From NCBI GenBank assembly GCA_903909415.1, contig CAIVVS010000316.1, positions 1-64,000 of the forward strand: DNA of 64,000 bases, read 5' to 3'. Made by a program: the position numbers and the translations under genes. The notes below the pieces were generated by a model. The model did not search any database, had not been told where the DNA came from, and saw only the letters and a list, made by a program, of their open reading frames with translations. This stretch comes from an uncultured Pseudomonadota bacterium. Its GTDB lineage: Bacteria > Pseudomonadota > Gammaproteobacteria > Burkholderiales > SG8-39. Of this stretch, positions 53,615-63,472 are shown one piece after another. How positions within the stretch are numbered: the stretch's first letter is position 1; every line of letters begins with the position of its first letter.

Positions 53615-55261
53615 TCAGTCTGGCGCGAACTGCACCCGGTCGAAATCAAAGCCGCGCGACAGCACGCCGAACAGCCTGATCGCCAGCCGGGTGCCGTCCA
53701 GCATCACTTCCAGCCGCCTGTCGGCCTGGTACCAGCCGGCCGGCAGGACCAGCGCGGGCGCCACGCCGGTCGCCACCTGGAGCAGGAATGCGGCGGTCCA
53801 GCGAGCCGGCGCCGGATCCTTCGTCGCCGGGTTGGCCGCCGCGCGCACAAGGCACGGCAGTGCCATGCCCGGCAGGGCGCGTGCTCCCGCGACCAGCCTG
53901 CCGTCCGCCTGCTGGGCCAGCCATCGCACCTCGGCGAGGATGTGGCGGCTGGCGCCGCGCGGGCGCAGCGCCAGCAGCTGGCGGTGGGCAACGCGGCCGC
54001 CCGCCGTGTCGCGCATCAACCTGAAGCCCAGCGCCGATTCGTCCTGGGCGAACCAGGCCTCGACCTGCCGCTCGGGCGCGGGCGTGGAACCGCCCGAGTC
54101 CAGCGAACGCTGGAAAACGTGCAACTGGTCGGCATTGCGCCGCGTGTACTGCCAGGGATTGTCGCCATCCGGGGCCGGCTCCCCGCCCACGCACAGGTGG
54201 ATGTTGTCGAAGCCGGCGGCGACTTCGACGGGCGTGCTGCTCGCATGGCGGGGAAACTCGCGCGCGCCGGGGGGCGACGTCCATGCGCGCACCAGCGCCG
54301 CCAGGAGCTCGCCCGCTGCGGGCTGTATGCAGTCGCGGCCCAGTCCCAGCTGCTCGGGGTCTCCTCCCTCGCGCAGCTTGCGGCCGCGCCGCTTGAGCGC
54401 GCGCAGCAGTTCGGTTGCGTCGATCGCGCGCGAGGTGTCGCCCCAGGCGGCGGCGGCAGCCCCGGTCTGGTCGCCGGCGACCCATCCCGCGCCCTGGTCC
54501 AGGCCCACGTCCACGCAGAACGAAGCTTCCCGCGGCGGCTCGCCCCGGACGGCGGCGCGCGCGGCGAAGCGGCGCAGCCAGCGGCGGGTCCATGCGAACT
54601 CGCGCGCCGGCATGCCTGCCGTGCCGGCAATCGACAGCAGCACCGCCTGAAGCCACAGGGACTCGCCGGTGGCGGTGGGTGCGGCAGCGGTCCCCGGGGC
54701 TGGTTCGCGACGTGGGTCCCGCGGAAGCAGCGGGACCGGCGTGCGGTGGAGTCCGCGCGCCTCCGCCAGCGCATAGATCTCGTGCAGCGGGTACCAGTGC
54801 TCGGCAAGCACCTGCTGGCGCGCCGCCAGCCTGGTCGCGATCAGCTCGGCGCAGGCCTCGAGCGCGCGCTGCGCGAGCAAGGGTGCGGACGGGGCCAGGT
54901 CGGGATGGCGCCCGTTGAGCGAGGCGCGCAGCAGCCGGCGCCATGCGCGCTGCTGCGCCTGCCAGAGGGAGCAGGCCTTTCCGAAGGCGGCCGATTCGGC
55001 ATGCCCGAGGGGCAGGGGCTTGCCTGCGAAGCGGCGCTGCTGCTCGGCGAGCGCGGCGCCCATGGGCGCTCGCAGCCGCTCGAGGATTGCCATATAGGCC
55101 GCGTGCCGCGGCGGCGCATCCTCGATCTCGTCCAGCAGGTCATTGAACGAGCTGCAGGCCTGGTCGGCGCTGGCCAGTGTGGTGCGGGCGAGCCACTCCT
55201 CGCAGCTGCGCAGGTCGTGCAGCAACGGGCGTGACGCGGGAAGGAAATCGCTGTGGATCAT
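53615..55261 (-). CDS. Uncharacterised protein with PilZ-like C-terminal domain (paralogue B)
   Basis: 548 residues, no signal peptide or membrane helix. It is clearly homologous to the next upstream gene: RFAGKPLPL/KFAPRPVPL near residue 85 and PAGWYQADR/PAGWYKPKR and FDFDRVQF/GDFERVTY near the end. The segment WFAQDESALGFRLMRDTAGG resembles the D/NxSxxG motif of PilZ domains, followed by HRQLLALRPRGA. The first RxxxR motif of c-di-GMP-binding PilZ domains is not clear. AGGAGG lies seven bases before the ATG. A cyclic-di-GMP-linked role is possible but unproved; the N-terminal two thirds match nothing I recognise. Confidence 0.7.
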   Translation of the reverse strand: MIHSDFLPASRPLLHDLRSCEEWLARTTLASADQACSSFNDLLDEIEDAPPRHAAYMAILERLRAPMGAALAEQQRRFAGKPLPLGHAESAAFGKACSLWQAQQRAWRRLLRASLNGRHPDLAPSAPLLAQRALEACAELIATRLAARQQVLAEHWYPLHEIYALAEARGLHRTPVPLLPRDPRREPAPGTAAAPTATGESLWLQAVLLSIAGTAGMPAREFAWTRRWLRRFAARAAVRGEPPREASFCVDVGLDQGAGWVAGDQTGAAAAAWGDTSRAIDATELLRALKRRGRKLREGGDPEQLGLGRDCIQPAAGELLAALVRAWTSPPGAREFPRHASSTPVEVAAGFDNIHLCVGGEPAPDGDNPWQYTRRNADQLHVFQRSLDSGGSTPAPERQVEAWFAQDESALGFRLMRDTAGGRVAHRQLLALRPRGASRHILAEVRWLAQQADGRLVAGARALPGMALPCLVRAAANPATKDPAPARWTAAFLLQVATGVAPALVLPAGWYQADRRLEVMLDGTRLAIRLFGVLSRGFDFDRVQFAPD

Positions 55262-55312
55262 GCCAACCTCCTGTAGGGAGGGCGGCGCTGACGCAGCGCT
55301 GGATGCGTTGCC

Positions 55313-56920
55313 TCAGGCGGCGCCGTAGGTGACGCGCTCGAAGTCTCCCCCACGCTCGACGATGCCGGTGAGCATGAGCTCCTCGGCGCGGTCGCTGTAG
55401 GCTTCGATGACGCGTTTCGGTTTGTACCACCCAGCTGGAATGACCAAGGTCGCCGGCACCTTGAGCGCCGGCATTTCCGGCAACGATAGCGCCGGAAGGT
55501 ATTTCTCGTTCATCGCGTTCAGGCCGAACGGCCGGATCGCGATTCCCTTCGGCGCACCGGGCAGCAGCCGCAGCCCGGTGCGCAACTCGAAGTCGTGTGA
55601 CACCTCCAGCCAGCGCACCGTCGCGAGCGTGAAGCCGTTCGCGTCCGAGGGCCGCACCGCGACCAGCTGGTTGTGGGTGAGGCGGCCGCTGCCGCCGTCG
55701 GCGGGACGCTCGATGCGCATGCCGCCCAGGCTCTCGTCGAGCACGTTCCATTGCTCCAGCGCAAAGCCCTGCGCCTCGCCGTAGGCGTCTGCGCGCGCCA
55801 CGGAAACGCGCCCGAAGGTGGCGATCTCGTCGCGCTCGGCCTTGCTCAGCTGGCGCGACTGGTTGGGCTGGAAGAACGCCTCGCCGGTGATGAAATAGTG
55901 CATCGTCGCGATGCCGGTGGTGAGCTGCGCGTGGCTGGAGCTGGGCTTGCGCGGCGCGGCGCGGGACTTCTTGTCCTCGCACCATTGCCGGTAGAGAAGC
56001 ACGAGCAGCTGCTCGGCGCTGGCGGGTGTCAGTCCGTCGCCCAGGCCGAGTGCCTCGGGCAGCTCGCCCTTGCGCAGCATGGATACCCGCTTCCTGACGC
56101 TCTTGGCCACGCCGTCCAGGTTCAGGTAGCGCGTGCCCGCTCCCGGCTGCGCCGGGTTGTGCGCCGCGCCGGTCGCTGACCCGAGGTCCACCGCGAGCGG
56201 CGCGAGGCTGTACTCGGACGCGGGTGGGCGCAGCTGCACGAGCACCTTGCGCGCCCAGCGGTCCAGCCAGCGCGACACGTATGCGAGCTGGCGCGGCGGG
56301 TATTCGTTCGGGTTGGCCAGGTGCAGCAGCAGCACGTGGGCGTAGGTTTCGGCGCAGGTGGTCTCCGCGCCCTTGTTGACCGGATGCGGCACCTCGTCGT
56401 CGGCCACGTCGCGCTCTTCGGCGATGGCGTACACCTTGTGCAGCAGGCGCCAGTCGTCCGCGGTCGGCTGCATGCAGGCCTTGTAGTTCTCGGTGTAGCG
56501 TTGCGCCACGCACCACAGCACGCGCTGGCAGACCAGCGCCGCCTGCCCCTGTGGGCCCGCGCCGTCGACGATGGACCGCAGGCAGTGCTGGTAGCCGTGC
56601 GACAGGGCGTCCCACAGCGCGCTCACGCTCGTGTAGACGTCACGTTCGTTCTTTGCCAGCGGCACGGGACGCGGAGCGAACTTGCGCGCATGCTCGCCCT
56701 GGAGGAACTGCACCGGCTCGCGCAGCAATTCCAGGATCTTGAGTCGCTCGGTGGCGGGCGTCTCGAAACAGTTGAGCTCCTCGAGCTGGCCCAGCAGCCG
56801 GCCATGGGAAGGTGCCACGTTGATCAGCGGCAGTTCCTGCAGCCAGGTCGCGCAGGTGTTCGCGTCGGTGAAGTCCGGGCTGGCGTCCGTGCTGACGATC
56901 GGCAGGTCGAAGTTCGACAT
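55313..56920 (-). CDS. Uncharacterised protein with PilZ-like C-terminal domain (paralogue A)
   Basis: 535 residues starting MSNFDLPIVSTDASPDFTDA, soluble. The C-terminal part (about 400-535) has WNVLDESLGGMRIERPADGG, a good DxSxxG match of the PilZ fold, then NQLVAVRPSDANGFTLATVR and ELRTGLRLLPG. An earlier RVSVARADAY sits where the RxxxR ligand would be but the spacing is not canonical. The N-terminal 390 residues are helical and resemble only its neighbour. The ATG overlaps the stop of the HIT gene by one base (TGATG) and a longer in-frame start at 57019 lies within HIT. It is paired with paralogue B after 51 bases. Confidence 0.72.
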   Translation of the reverse strand: MSNFDLPIVSTDASPDFTDANTCATWLQELPLINVAPSHGRLLGQLEELNCFETPATERLKILELLREPVQFLQGEHARKFAPRPVPLAKNERDVYTSVSALWDALSHGYQHCLRSIVDGAGPQGQAALVCQRVLWCVAQRYTENYKACMQPTADDWRLLHKVYAIAEERDVADDEVPHPVNKGAETTCAETYAHVLLLHLANPNEYPPRQLAYVSRWLDRWARKVLVQLRPPASEYSLAPLAVDLGSATGAAHNPAQPGAGTRYLNLDGVAKSVRKRVSMLRKGELPEALGLGDGLTPASAEQLLVLLYRQWCEDKKSRAAPRKPSSSHAQLTTGIATMHYFITGEAFFQPNQSRQLSKAERDEIATFGRVSVARADAYGEAQGFALEQWNVLDESLGGMRIERPADGGSGRLTHNQLVAVRPSDANGFTLATVRWLEVSHDFELRTGLRLLPGAPKGIAIRPFGLNAMNEKYLPALSLPEMPALKVPATLVIPAGWYKPKRVIEAYSDRAEELMLTGIVERGGDFERVTYGAA

Positions 56921-57354
56921 CAGGCGGCGCTCCGGCCCAGGCGCGCGTCGAGCGCGGCGGATAGCGTCGCCGCGGCGGGCGCTTGCCGGCAGGTCGCGGC
57001 GCGCACGGGCGCTGCCCACACCGACGCCGGGAAATGCCGGTCATCGGCAAAGCGCGGAATCACGTGCCAGTGGATGTGGGGCACCACGTTGCCGAAAGTC
57101 GCCAGGTTGATCTTGTCCGGTTGCATCAGTTCCCGCAGCGTCGCTTCAGTCGCGAACACCGCCTCCATCAAACGTTCCCTTGCCGCCGGCGCCAGGTCGG
57201 TCATTTCCCTGACATGGTCTCCAAGGATGACCCTGCAGAACCCCGGGTAATCCGCGTCGGCGACCAGCACCACCCGGCATGTCGCATCCTTCCAGAGCAC
57301 CGTACCACCGTCAGATTTGCATAGTTCACAAGCACTTACCGTTAATTTTGTCAC
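56920..57354 (-). CDS. HIT family nucleotide-binding protein
   Basis: Histidine-triad hydrolase or transferase of 144 residues. The triad is VPHIHWHVIPRF; DADYPGFCRVILGDHVREMT and LMQPDKINLATFGN are typical of the betaproteobacterial branch. CELCKSDGG near the N-terminus resembles the family's Cys pair. It starts with GTG at 57354. The first 60 bases are clearly more AT-rich than the rest of the window. It is translated just ahead of the PilZ-like pair (TGATG overlap). Confidence 0.9.
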   Translation of the reverse strand: MTKLTVSACELCKSDGGTVLWKDATCRVVLVADADYPGFCRVILGDHVREMTDLAPAARERLMEAVFATEATLRELMQPDKINLATFGNVVPHIHWHVIPRFADDRHFPASVWAAPVRAATCRQAPAAATLSAALDARLGRSAA

Positions 57355-57447
57355 AAGCTTCTCCGATGGCCCGCTTATCGGGGCCGGAATGTGACAAAGG
57401 GTAGCAAACCCGGAAGGAGGCGTCGCGGACGCCCGGAACGGCGGAAT

Positions 57448-58674
57448 TCAGCCTGCCGCAGCCGGTGCGGGCGCAGGGCGCAGGGGCTTTTCGTTGATCG
57501 GCAGGCAGAGCAGCATGCCCAGCACACCCAGCGCGATCGACAACTCCCACACGATGTCATAGGACCCGGTGGTGTCGAAAAGCAGGCCTGCGAGCCAGGC
57601 GCCCAGGAAGCCGCCGGCCTGGTGCGACAGGAACACGATGCCGAACAGCGTGGACAGGTAGCGCACGCCGAACACCTGCGCGACGATGCCGGAGGTCGGC
57701 GCCACCGTGCCGAGGTAGATGAAGCCCATCGCCGCGGAGAAGGCCAGCGCGAGTTCAGGCGTGGTCGGCAGCAGCAGCAGGGGTACGAAGATCACCGCGC
57801 GCGCGCCGTAGATGAAGGCCAGTACCCGGCCCTTGCGCCAGCGCGACGCGGCCCAGCCGAAATAGTAGGAACCGAAGATGTTGAACAGGCCGACCAGCGC
57901 GTAGGCCTGGGCGGCGACCGCCGGGCTCAGGCCCCGGTCCAGGAAAAAGGCCGGCAGGTGCGAGGAGATCAGCGACACGTGGAAACCGCATACGAAGAAG
58001 CTGGCGGTGAGCAGCCAGTAGCCGCTGTGCACGCGCGCCTCGCCCAGTGCCTGCGACAGCGACGCGGCCTCGCCGCCGGTGCGCCGGGGCGCATCCTGCG
58101 CGGCCCGGGTGGCGTAGATCAGCACCAGCATCGCGAGCGTGGCCACCGCCAGCCATGATGTGGCGAGGCGCCAGCCTGCGGCGGTCATCATGCTGTTGGC
58201 CAGCGGTACGACCAGGAACTGCCCGAGCGAGCCGCCCGACGTGATGATGCCGAAGGCCAGCGTGCGCCGCTCCGGCGGCACCACGCGCGCCACCGCGCCG
58301 AACAGCACGCTCATGCTCACCGCCGACAGCGCGATGCCCATCAGCACGCCGAACGTCAGGTGCAGCCCGGTGGGGCTCTGCGCCGAGGCGGCCAGCAGCA
58401 GCGACACGCCGTAGAGCACCGCGCCGAAGGCCGACACCTTCACGTGGCCGTAGCGGTCGGCCAGCGCCCCGGCGACCGGGTTGCCGAAGCCGATGACGAT
58501 GGTCTGGATCGCGAGCGACAGGCCGAACACCTGGCGCCCGAGCTCCAGGTCCATGCTGATGGGGCGCAGGAACATCGCCAGGCCCTGGCGTATGCCCAGC
58601 GCGAGCGTGACGATGGTCGCGGCGCTGGCGATGATGATCCAGGCCGCGCGGCCCATCGGGATGCCCTTGCTCAA
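57448..58674 (-). CDS. MFS transporter (12 helices, oxalate/formate-like branch)
   Basis: Major facilitator protein of 408 residues. The motif A-like loop is NPVAGALADRYGHVKVSAFG between helices 2 and 3, with a second-half copy FGWAASRWRKGRVLAFIYG. AAWIIIASAATIVTLALGIR then QGLAMFLRPISMDLELGRQV resembles monocarboxylate or OFA-type transporters of Burkholderiales. Substrate unknown. It starts 13 bases after the DUF3683 oxidoreductase stops and is probably co-transcribed, so it may move that enzyme's substrate or product. Two in-frame ATGs (58674, 58656) are possible starts. Confidence 0.9.
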   Translation of the reverse strand: MSKGIPMGRAAWIIIASAATIVTLALGIRQGLAMFLRPISMDLELGRQVFGLSLAIQTIVIGFGNPVAGALADRYGHVKVSAFGAVLYGVSLLLAASAQSPTGLHLTFGVLMGIALSAVSMSVLFGAVARVVPPERRTLAFGIITSGGSLGQFLVVPLANSMMTAAGWRLATSWLAVATLAMLVLIYATRAAQDAPRRTGGEAASLSQALGEARVHSGYWLLTASFFVCGFHVSLISSHLPAFFLDRGLSPAVAAQAYALVGLFNIFGSYYFGWAASRWRKGRVLAFIYGARAVIFVPLLLLPTTPELALAFSAAMGFIYLGTVAPTSGIVAQVFGVRYLSTLFGIVFLSHQAGGFLGAWLAGLLFDTTGSYDIVWELSIALGVLGMLLCLPINEKPLRPAPAPAAAG

Positions 58675-58687
58675 GCGCGGTCCCTGC

Positions 58688-61600
58688 TCACAGCAGCACC
58701 CGTTCTATGCCACCCGCATTGGCGCGCGCGACATAGTCGGCCATCCAGTTCTCGCCCAGCAGGTGGCGCGCCATCTCCACCACGATGTAGTCGGCGGTCG
58801 TGCCGGAGTCGTTGTCGAAACGCGACAGCCCCTGCAGGCACGACGGGCAGGAGGTGAGCACCTTCACCGGGCCCTGGTGCCCCGACGCGCGGATCGCGGC
58901 CGCGCCCTTCTTCATTTCTTCTTCCTTGCGGAAGCGCACCTGCGTGGAGATGTCCGGGCGGCTCACCGCGAGCGTGCCCGACTCGCCGCAGCAGCGCTCG
59001 CTGGCGGTGACGCCGCCGCCCATGAGGCTGTTCACCACCTTCATCGGCGAGTGCGTCTTCATCGGCGTGTGGCAGGGGTCGTGGTACATGTAGCGCGTGC
59101 CGGTGACGCCCTCCAGCTTCACGCCCTTCTCCAGCAGGTACTCGTGGATGTCCAGCAGGCGGCAGCCCGGGAAGATCTTGTCGAACTCATAGGCCTGCAG
59201 CTGGTCCATGCAGGTGCCGCAGGACACCACCACCGTGCGGATGTCGAGGTAGTTCAGGGTGTTGGCGACACGGTGGAACAGCACGCGGTTGTCGGTGATG
59301 ATGCGGTCGCCGCGGTCCTGCTCGCCGGCCGAGGTCTGCGGATAGCCGCAGCAGAGGTACCCCGGCGGGAGCACGGTGATCGCGCCCACCTCGTAGAGCA
59401 TGGCCTGCGTCGCCAGCCCCACCTGCCCGAAGAGGCGCTCCGAGCCGCAGCCCGGGAAGTAGAACACGGCCTCGGATTCGTCGGTCACCTTGCGCGGGTC
59501 GCGTATCACCGGGATGGTGCGGTTGTCCTCGATGTCCAGCAGCGCCCGCGCGGTGCGCTTGGGCAGGCCACCTGGCATGGGCTTGTTGATGAAATGGACC
59601 ACCTGCGCCTTGAGCGGCGCGCGCCCGGTGGTGGCTGGCGGCTGGCGCGTCTGCGCACCGGTCAGCCCCAGTGACTTGGCCGCGCCGTGCGCGAAGCGCT
59701 GCAGCCGGTAGCCCGCGTCCACCATCAGCGTGCGCCCCAGCTTGACCATGGCCGGGTCGGTCGCGGTCAGGAAGGCCATCGCCGCCGCGGTGCCGGGATT
59801 GAACTTCTTCTTGCCCTGCTTGCGCAGGAAATTGCGCATGGCGATGGACACGTCGCCGAAGTCGATGTCCACCGGGCAGGGCGCCTCGCACTTGTGGCAG
59901 ACGGTGCAGTGGTCGCCCACGTCGCCGAACTCCTCGAAGTGGCGCAGGCTCACGCCGCGGCGCGTCTGCTCCTCGTAGAGGAAGGCCTCGATCAGGAGGG
60001 AGGCGGCGAGGATCTTGTTGCGCGGCGAATACAGCAGGTTGGCGCGCGGCACGTGCGTGGAGCACACCGGCTTGCACTTGCCGCAGCGCAGGCAGTCCTT
60101 GATCGAGTCGGAGATGCGGCCGATGTCGGACTGCTCCAGGATCAGCGATTCCGAGCCGAGCAGGTTGAACGAGGGCGTGTAGGCGTTGGACAGGTCGGCC
60201 CCGGCCAGCAGCTTGCCGCTGTTGAAGCGCCCCTCCGGGTCGACTTCCTGCTTGAACGCGCGGAACGCCTCGATCTCGGCGGCGTCCAGGAACTCCAGCT
60301 TGGTAATGCCGATGCCGTGCTCGCCGGAGATCACCCCGCCCAGCTCCCGGGCAAGGTGCATGATGCGCGCCACCGCGGCCTGCGCCTCCTGCAGCATCCC
60401 GTAGTCGTCGGAGTTGACCGGCAGGTTGGTGTGGACGTTGCCGTCGCCCGCGTGCATGTGCAGCGCGACGAACACGCGCGAGCGCAGGATGCGCTTGTGC
60501 GTGGCGGCGATGCCTGCGCGCACGGGGCCGAACATCTCGCCGTCGAACAGGTCTTCCAGCCCGCCGCGCAGCTCGTCCTTCCAGGAGACGCGCAGGGTAT
60601 GGTCCTGCAGCAGGTGGAACACCGCCATGCCCGGATGCGACACGGCCGCGAGCGCGGGCACGTGCGCCGGGTCCGCCCGCTCCACCGGCGTGTCCAGGTT
60701 GTCCAGCAGCCAGCGCCAGCGCGCGCGCGCGCCGGCGACCAGCGCGCGAGCCTCGGCGGGCCGCCCGCCCAGCAGCTCCGCCCGCAGCTCGCCGGCCTGC
60801 AGCTTGTCGTCATGCAGGTGCAGCGGCAGCTCGCCGTCCAGGTAGGCGTCCAGCGCGTCCAGCAGGCGCAGCTTGTTGGCCACCGACAGCTCGATGTTGA
60901 TGCGCTCGATGCCGTCGGAGTAGTCGCCCAGCCGCTCCAGCGGGATGACCACGTCCTCGTTGATCTTGAAGGCGTTGGTATGGCGCGCGATCGCGGCGGT
61001 GCGGGCGCGGTCCAGCCAGAAGGTCTTGCGCGCCTCGGGCGAGACGGCGACGAAGCCCTCGGCGCCCCGCGCGTTGGCCAGGCGCACCACGTGCGAGGCG
61101 GCGCGCGCCACGGCGTCGTCGTCCTCCCCGACGATGTCTCCGATCAGGACCATCTTCGGCCGCCCGGACTTGCCGTCCACGCGGCGCGCCTTGGTCGCGT
61201 AGCCCACGGCCTTCAGGTAGCGCTCGTCCAGGTGTTCGAGGCCCGCCAGCAGCACCGGCGTGTCGCCCGCCGCCGCCTTGCCGGGACCGACCGAATCCAG
61301 GTACTGCTTGATCTCGACGATGGCCGGGACGCTGTTCCTGACCTGGCCGAAGAACTCCATGCACACGGTGCGCACCGCCCGTGGCATGCGGTGCAGGATG
61401 AAGCGAGCGCTGGTGATGATCCCGTCGCAGCCTTCTTTCTGCACGCCCGGCAGGCCTGCGAGCACCTTGTCGGTGACGTCCTTGCCCAGGCTGTGGTCCA
61501 GGCGCGTGACCTCGACCATGCGGCCATCCGGATCGACCATGCGCCAGGAGGCGAGGTTGTCCAGCGCCGTCCCCCATAGCACCGCCTTCTTGCCGCCGGC

Positions 61601-62497
61601 GTTCATGGCGATGTTGCCGCCTATGCACGACGCGTCGGCCGAGGTCGGGTCGCAGGCGAACACCAGGCCGGCGGACTCGGCCACGTCCATGGCGCGCTTG
61701 GTGACCACGCCCGCGCCGCAGTGGACGCTGGCCACGGATTTGGCCACGCCCGGCAGCGCCACGTGTTCCACGCCGCTGATCGCGTCCAGCTTCTCGGTGT
61801 TGATCACCGCCGACAGCGGCGTGAGCGGCACCGCGCCGCCGGTATAGCCGGTGCCGCCGCCGCGGGGGATGATGGTCAGGCCCAGCTCGATGCAATCGCG
61901 CACCAGGCCGGGCACCTCGTCCTCGCTGTCGGGCATCAGCACCACGAAGGGATACTCGACACGCCAGTCGGTCGCGTCGGTGACGTGCGACACGCGGGCG
62001 AATCCGTCGAAGCGGATGTTGTCGCGCCGCGTGCTGCGCGAGAATCGCTTCAGCGCGCGTGCGCGCAGCGACGCCATTGCCGCGAAACGCTGCTCGAATG
62101 CGGCCACCGCGCCGTGGGCGCGCTCGACCAGGAAATCCACCTTCTGCGAGCGCCTCGCCGCCTGTGCCAGGCCCGCACCATCGCTCGCGCCCTGCGTCTC
62201 GGATTCGCTGGAGAGCCTGCGCTTGTCGATCTCGGCGAGGCGGTGGCGCATGGCCTCCACCAGCATCCGGCGGCGCTTTGCATTCTCGAGCAGGTCGTCC
62301 TGCAGGTAGGGATTGCGATCCACCACCCAGATGTCGCCCAGCACCTCGTACAGCATGCGCGCGGACCGGCCGGTGCGCCTCTCGTCACGCAGTTCCTGCA
62401 GCGTGCTCCAGGCATCGGCGCCGAGCAGCCGGATCGCGATCTCGCGATCGGAGAACGAGGTGTAGTTGTACGGGATCTCCCGAAGGCGCGCGGTCAT
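58688..62497 (-). CDS. DUF3683 FAD-linked oxidase / Fe-S oxidoreductase fusion (D-2-hydroxyacid dehydrogenase-like)
   Basis: Very large enzyme of 1269 residues, a fusion of a GlcD-like flavin oxidase and a GlcF-like iron-sulfur subunit. Domains: DUF3683 (about 1-180); FAD-binding with [17 protein letters not shown] near 212; FAD-oxidase C-terminal domain to about 770, with [14 protein letters not shown] and GEHGIG; two 4Fe-4S motifs near 802 ([11 protein letters not shown]) and 860 ([11 protein letters not shown]); and two CCG domains (CCGYPQTS near 1048, CCGESGTLA near 1167). This layout is typical of enzymes that oxidise D-lactate, D-2-hydroxyglutarate or glycolate and pass electrons to quinone; the substrate is not certain. 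Alone of its size in the window. Confidence 0.93.
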   Translation of the reverse strand: MTARLREIPYNYTSFSDREIAIRLLGADAWSTLQELRDERRTGRSARMLYEVLGDIWVVDRNPYLQDDLLENAKRRRMLVEAMRHRLAEIDKRRLSSESETQGASDGAGLAQAARRSQKVDFLVERAHGAVAAFEQRFAAMASLRARALKRFSRSTRRDNIRFDGFARVSHVTDATDWRVEYPFVVLMPDSEDEVPGLVRDCIELGLTIIPRGGGTGYTGGAVPLTPLSAVINTEKLDAISGVEHVALPGVAKSVASVHCGAGVVTKRAMDVAESAGLVFACDPTSADASCIGGNIAMNAGGKKAVLWGTALDNLASWRMVDPDGRMVEVTRLDHSLGKDVTDKVLAGLPGVQKEGCDGIITSARFILHRMPRAVRTVCMEFFGQVRNSVPAIVEIKQYLDSVGPGKAAAGDTPVLLAGLEHLDERYLKAVGYATKARRVDGKSGRPKMVLIGDIVGEDDDAVARAASHVVRLANARGAEGFVAVSPEARKTFWLDRARTAAIARHTNAFKINEDVVIPLERLGDYSDGIERINIELSVANKLRLLDALDAYLDGELPLHLHDDKLQAGELRAELLGGRPAEARALVAGARARWRWLLDNLDTPVERADPAHVPALAAVSHPGMAVFHLLQDHTLRVSWKDELRGGLEDLFDGEMFGPVRAGIAATHKRILRSRVFVALHMHAGDGNVHTNLPVNSDDYGMLQEAQAAVARIMHLARELGGVISGEHGIGITKLEFLDAAEIEAFRAFKQEVDPEGRFNSGKLLAGADLSNAYTPSFNLLGSESLILEQSDIGRISDSIKDCLRCGKCKPVCSTHVPRANLLYSPRNKILAASLLIEAFLYEEQTRRGVSLRHFEEFGDVGDHCTVCHKCEAPCPVDIDFGDVSIAMRNFLRKQGKKKFNPGTAAAMAFLTATDPAMVKLGRTLMVDAGYRLQRFAHGAAKSLGLTGAQTRQPPATTGRAPLKAQVVHFINKPMPGGLPKRTARALLDIEDNRTIPVIRDPRKVTDESEAVFYFPGCGSERLFGQVGLATQAMLYEVGAITVLPPGYLCCGYPQTSAGEQDRGDRIITDNRVLFHRVANTLNYLDIRTVVVSCGTCMDQLQAYEFDKIFPGCRLLDIHEYLLEKGVKLEGVTGTRYMYHDPCHTPMKTHSPMKVVNSLMGGGVTASERCCGESGTLAVSRPDISTQVRFRKEEEMKKGAAAIRASGHQGPVKVLTSCPSCLQGLSRFDNDSGTTADYIVVEMARHLLGENWMADYVARANAGGIERVLL

Positions 62498-62564
62498 GGT
62501 CTGGCAGTCAATGTCGGCTGGCCGGGATGGCCGATCATTCTAACCCGCCGCGACGCAACAACCC

Positions 62565-62609
62565 GATAAGCCCTTGTACGGAAAGCGGTTATCGCCGGAC
62601 CGCAGTCCG
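62565..62609 (-). terminator. Hairpins after the BPSS1780-type gene
   Basis: CGGAC (62596-62600) and GTCCG (62605-62609) form a perfect five-base stem immediately past the stop at 62611; an outer CGATAA/TTATCG inverted repeat (about 62565-62594) follows on the minus strand. No clear T-run, so termination is tentative. The rest of 62498-62564 holds no gene. Confidence 0.35.
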
Positions 62610-62610
62610 A

Positions 62611-63420
62611 TCAGCCCCCCGGCCCTTTCGGCGCGTCATCCTGGATCGCCGGTTTGCCGCCGGACGCTTCGTCCCAGTCGCCGGGGAAGATGTCCACGTA
62701 ACTGGGATGCACGGTGGCGAACACCAGGATCACCAGCAGCAAGGACAACAGGGTCATGGCCGAGGCGCCCGCCTTGGGCGATGCGAGGGTCGCGACCAGC
62801 AGCACGGCCACCCCGCCGACGGTGAGGAACAGCAGCAGGCCGAGCGTATAGACGGAGCCTGCCCGCCAATTGCGGGTCGAGGCGAAGAACGAATAGAACA
62901 GCGCCTTGCCGGGGGACATGCCATGCCAGACCACCAGCATGGGCGAGAACCAGTACGCCATCGCCACCGGCGTGAGCGTGAACAAGGCGATCTGGCCCGC
63001 CAGGCGCACTCTGTCGTCCTTGAACAGTTCCGGGTCGAGTCGGCTGGAAAACATGAAACTGGTGGCCAGGGTGCCGCCGTCGGCCAGCGCGGTCACCCCG
63101 AATGCCGCGCCGATGAGGACGTAGTAGGAGGCCCCCAGCGTCGCCAGCGCGCCAGCGCGCTGGCGGACCTGGCCCGCGAGCAGGGCCAGGCTCCGCTTGC
63201 CGTTGGAGGCGAACACCTCCGACATGCCGACGAACATGACCAGTACCACCGGCACCATGGCGATCACCAGGAAACGGCCGATGAACGCGATGTTGCCCAA
63301 CGCGGATCCAGCCAGAATGAAGGCCACGGTCATGGCCAGCCACGTGAACGGGCGGCGGATGAACAGGCCCGAGCCACGCGTCAGCCAGCGCCAGCCATTT
63401 GCCGCGGGAACGATGCGCAT
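62611..63420 (-). CDS. BPSS1780-type integral membrane protein
   Basis: Membrane protein of 269 residues with about six helices. It starts MRIVPAANGWRWLTRGSGLF, then IRRPFTWLAMTVAFILAGSA, AFIGRFLVIAMVPVVLVMFV and GMSEVFASNGKR, features of a family named after Burkholderia BPSS1780. Function unknown. It follows the homoserine kinase gene by 52 bases, a conserved Burkholderiales neighbourhood. A short acidic C-terminus (PAIQDDAPKGPGG) ends the protein. Confidence 0.88.
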   Translation of the reverse strand: MRIVPAANGWRWLTRGSGLFIRRPFTWLAMTVAFILAGSALGNIAFIGRFLVIAMVPVVLVMFVGMSEVFASNGKRSLALLAGQVRQRAGALATLGASYYVLIGAAFGVTALADGGTLATSFMFSSRLDPELFKDDRVRLAGQIALFTLTPVAMAYWFSPMLVVWHGMSPGKALFYSFFASTRNWRAGSVYTLGLLLFLTVGGVAVLLVATLASPKAGASAMTLLSLLLVILVFATVHPSYVDIFPGDWDEASGGKPAIQDDAPKGPGG

Positions 63421-63472
63421 GGAACGCTTCCCTCTTCGTTTTCCTGCAGGTTGCCGCGGGGATGCGGTGGAT

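Noticed and set aside
59687..61579. 630-residue plus-strand open frame
   Set aside because: Antisense to the DUF3683 oxidoreductase; composition is Arg/Val/Gln-rich shadow sequence.
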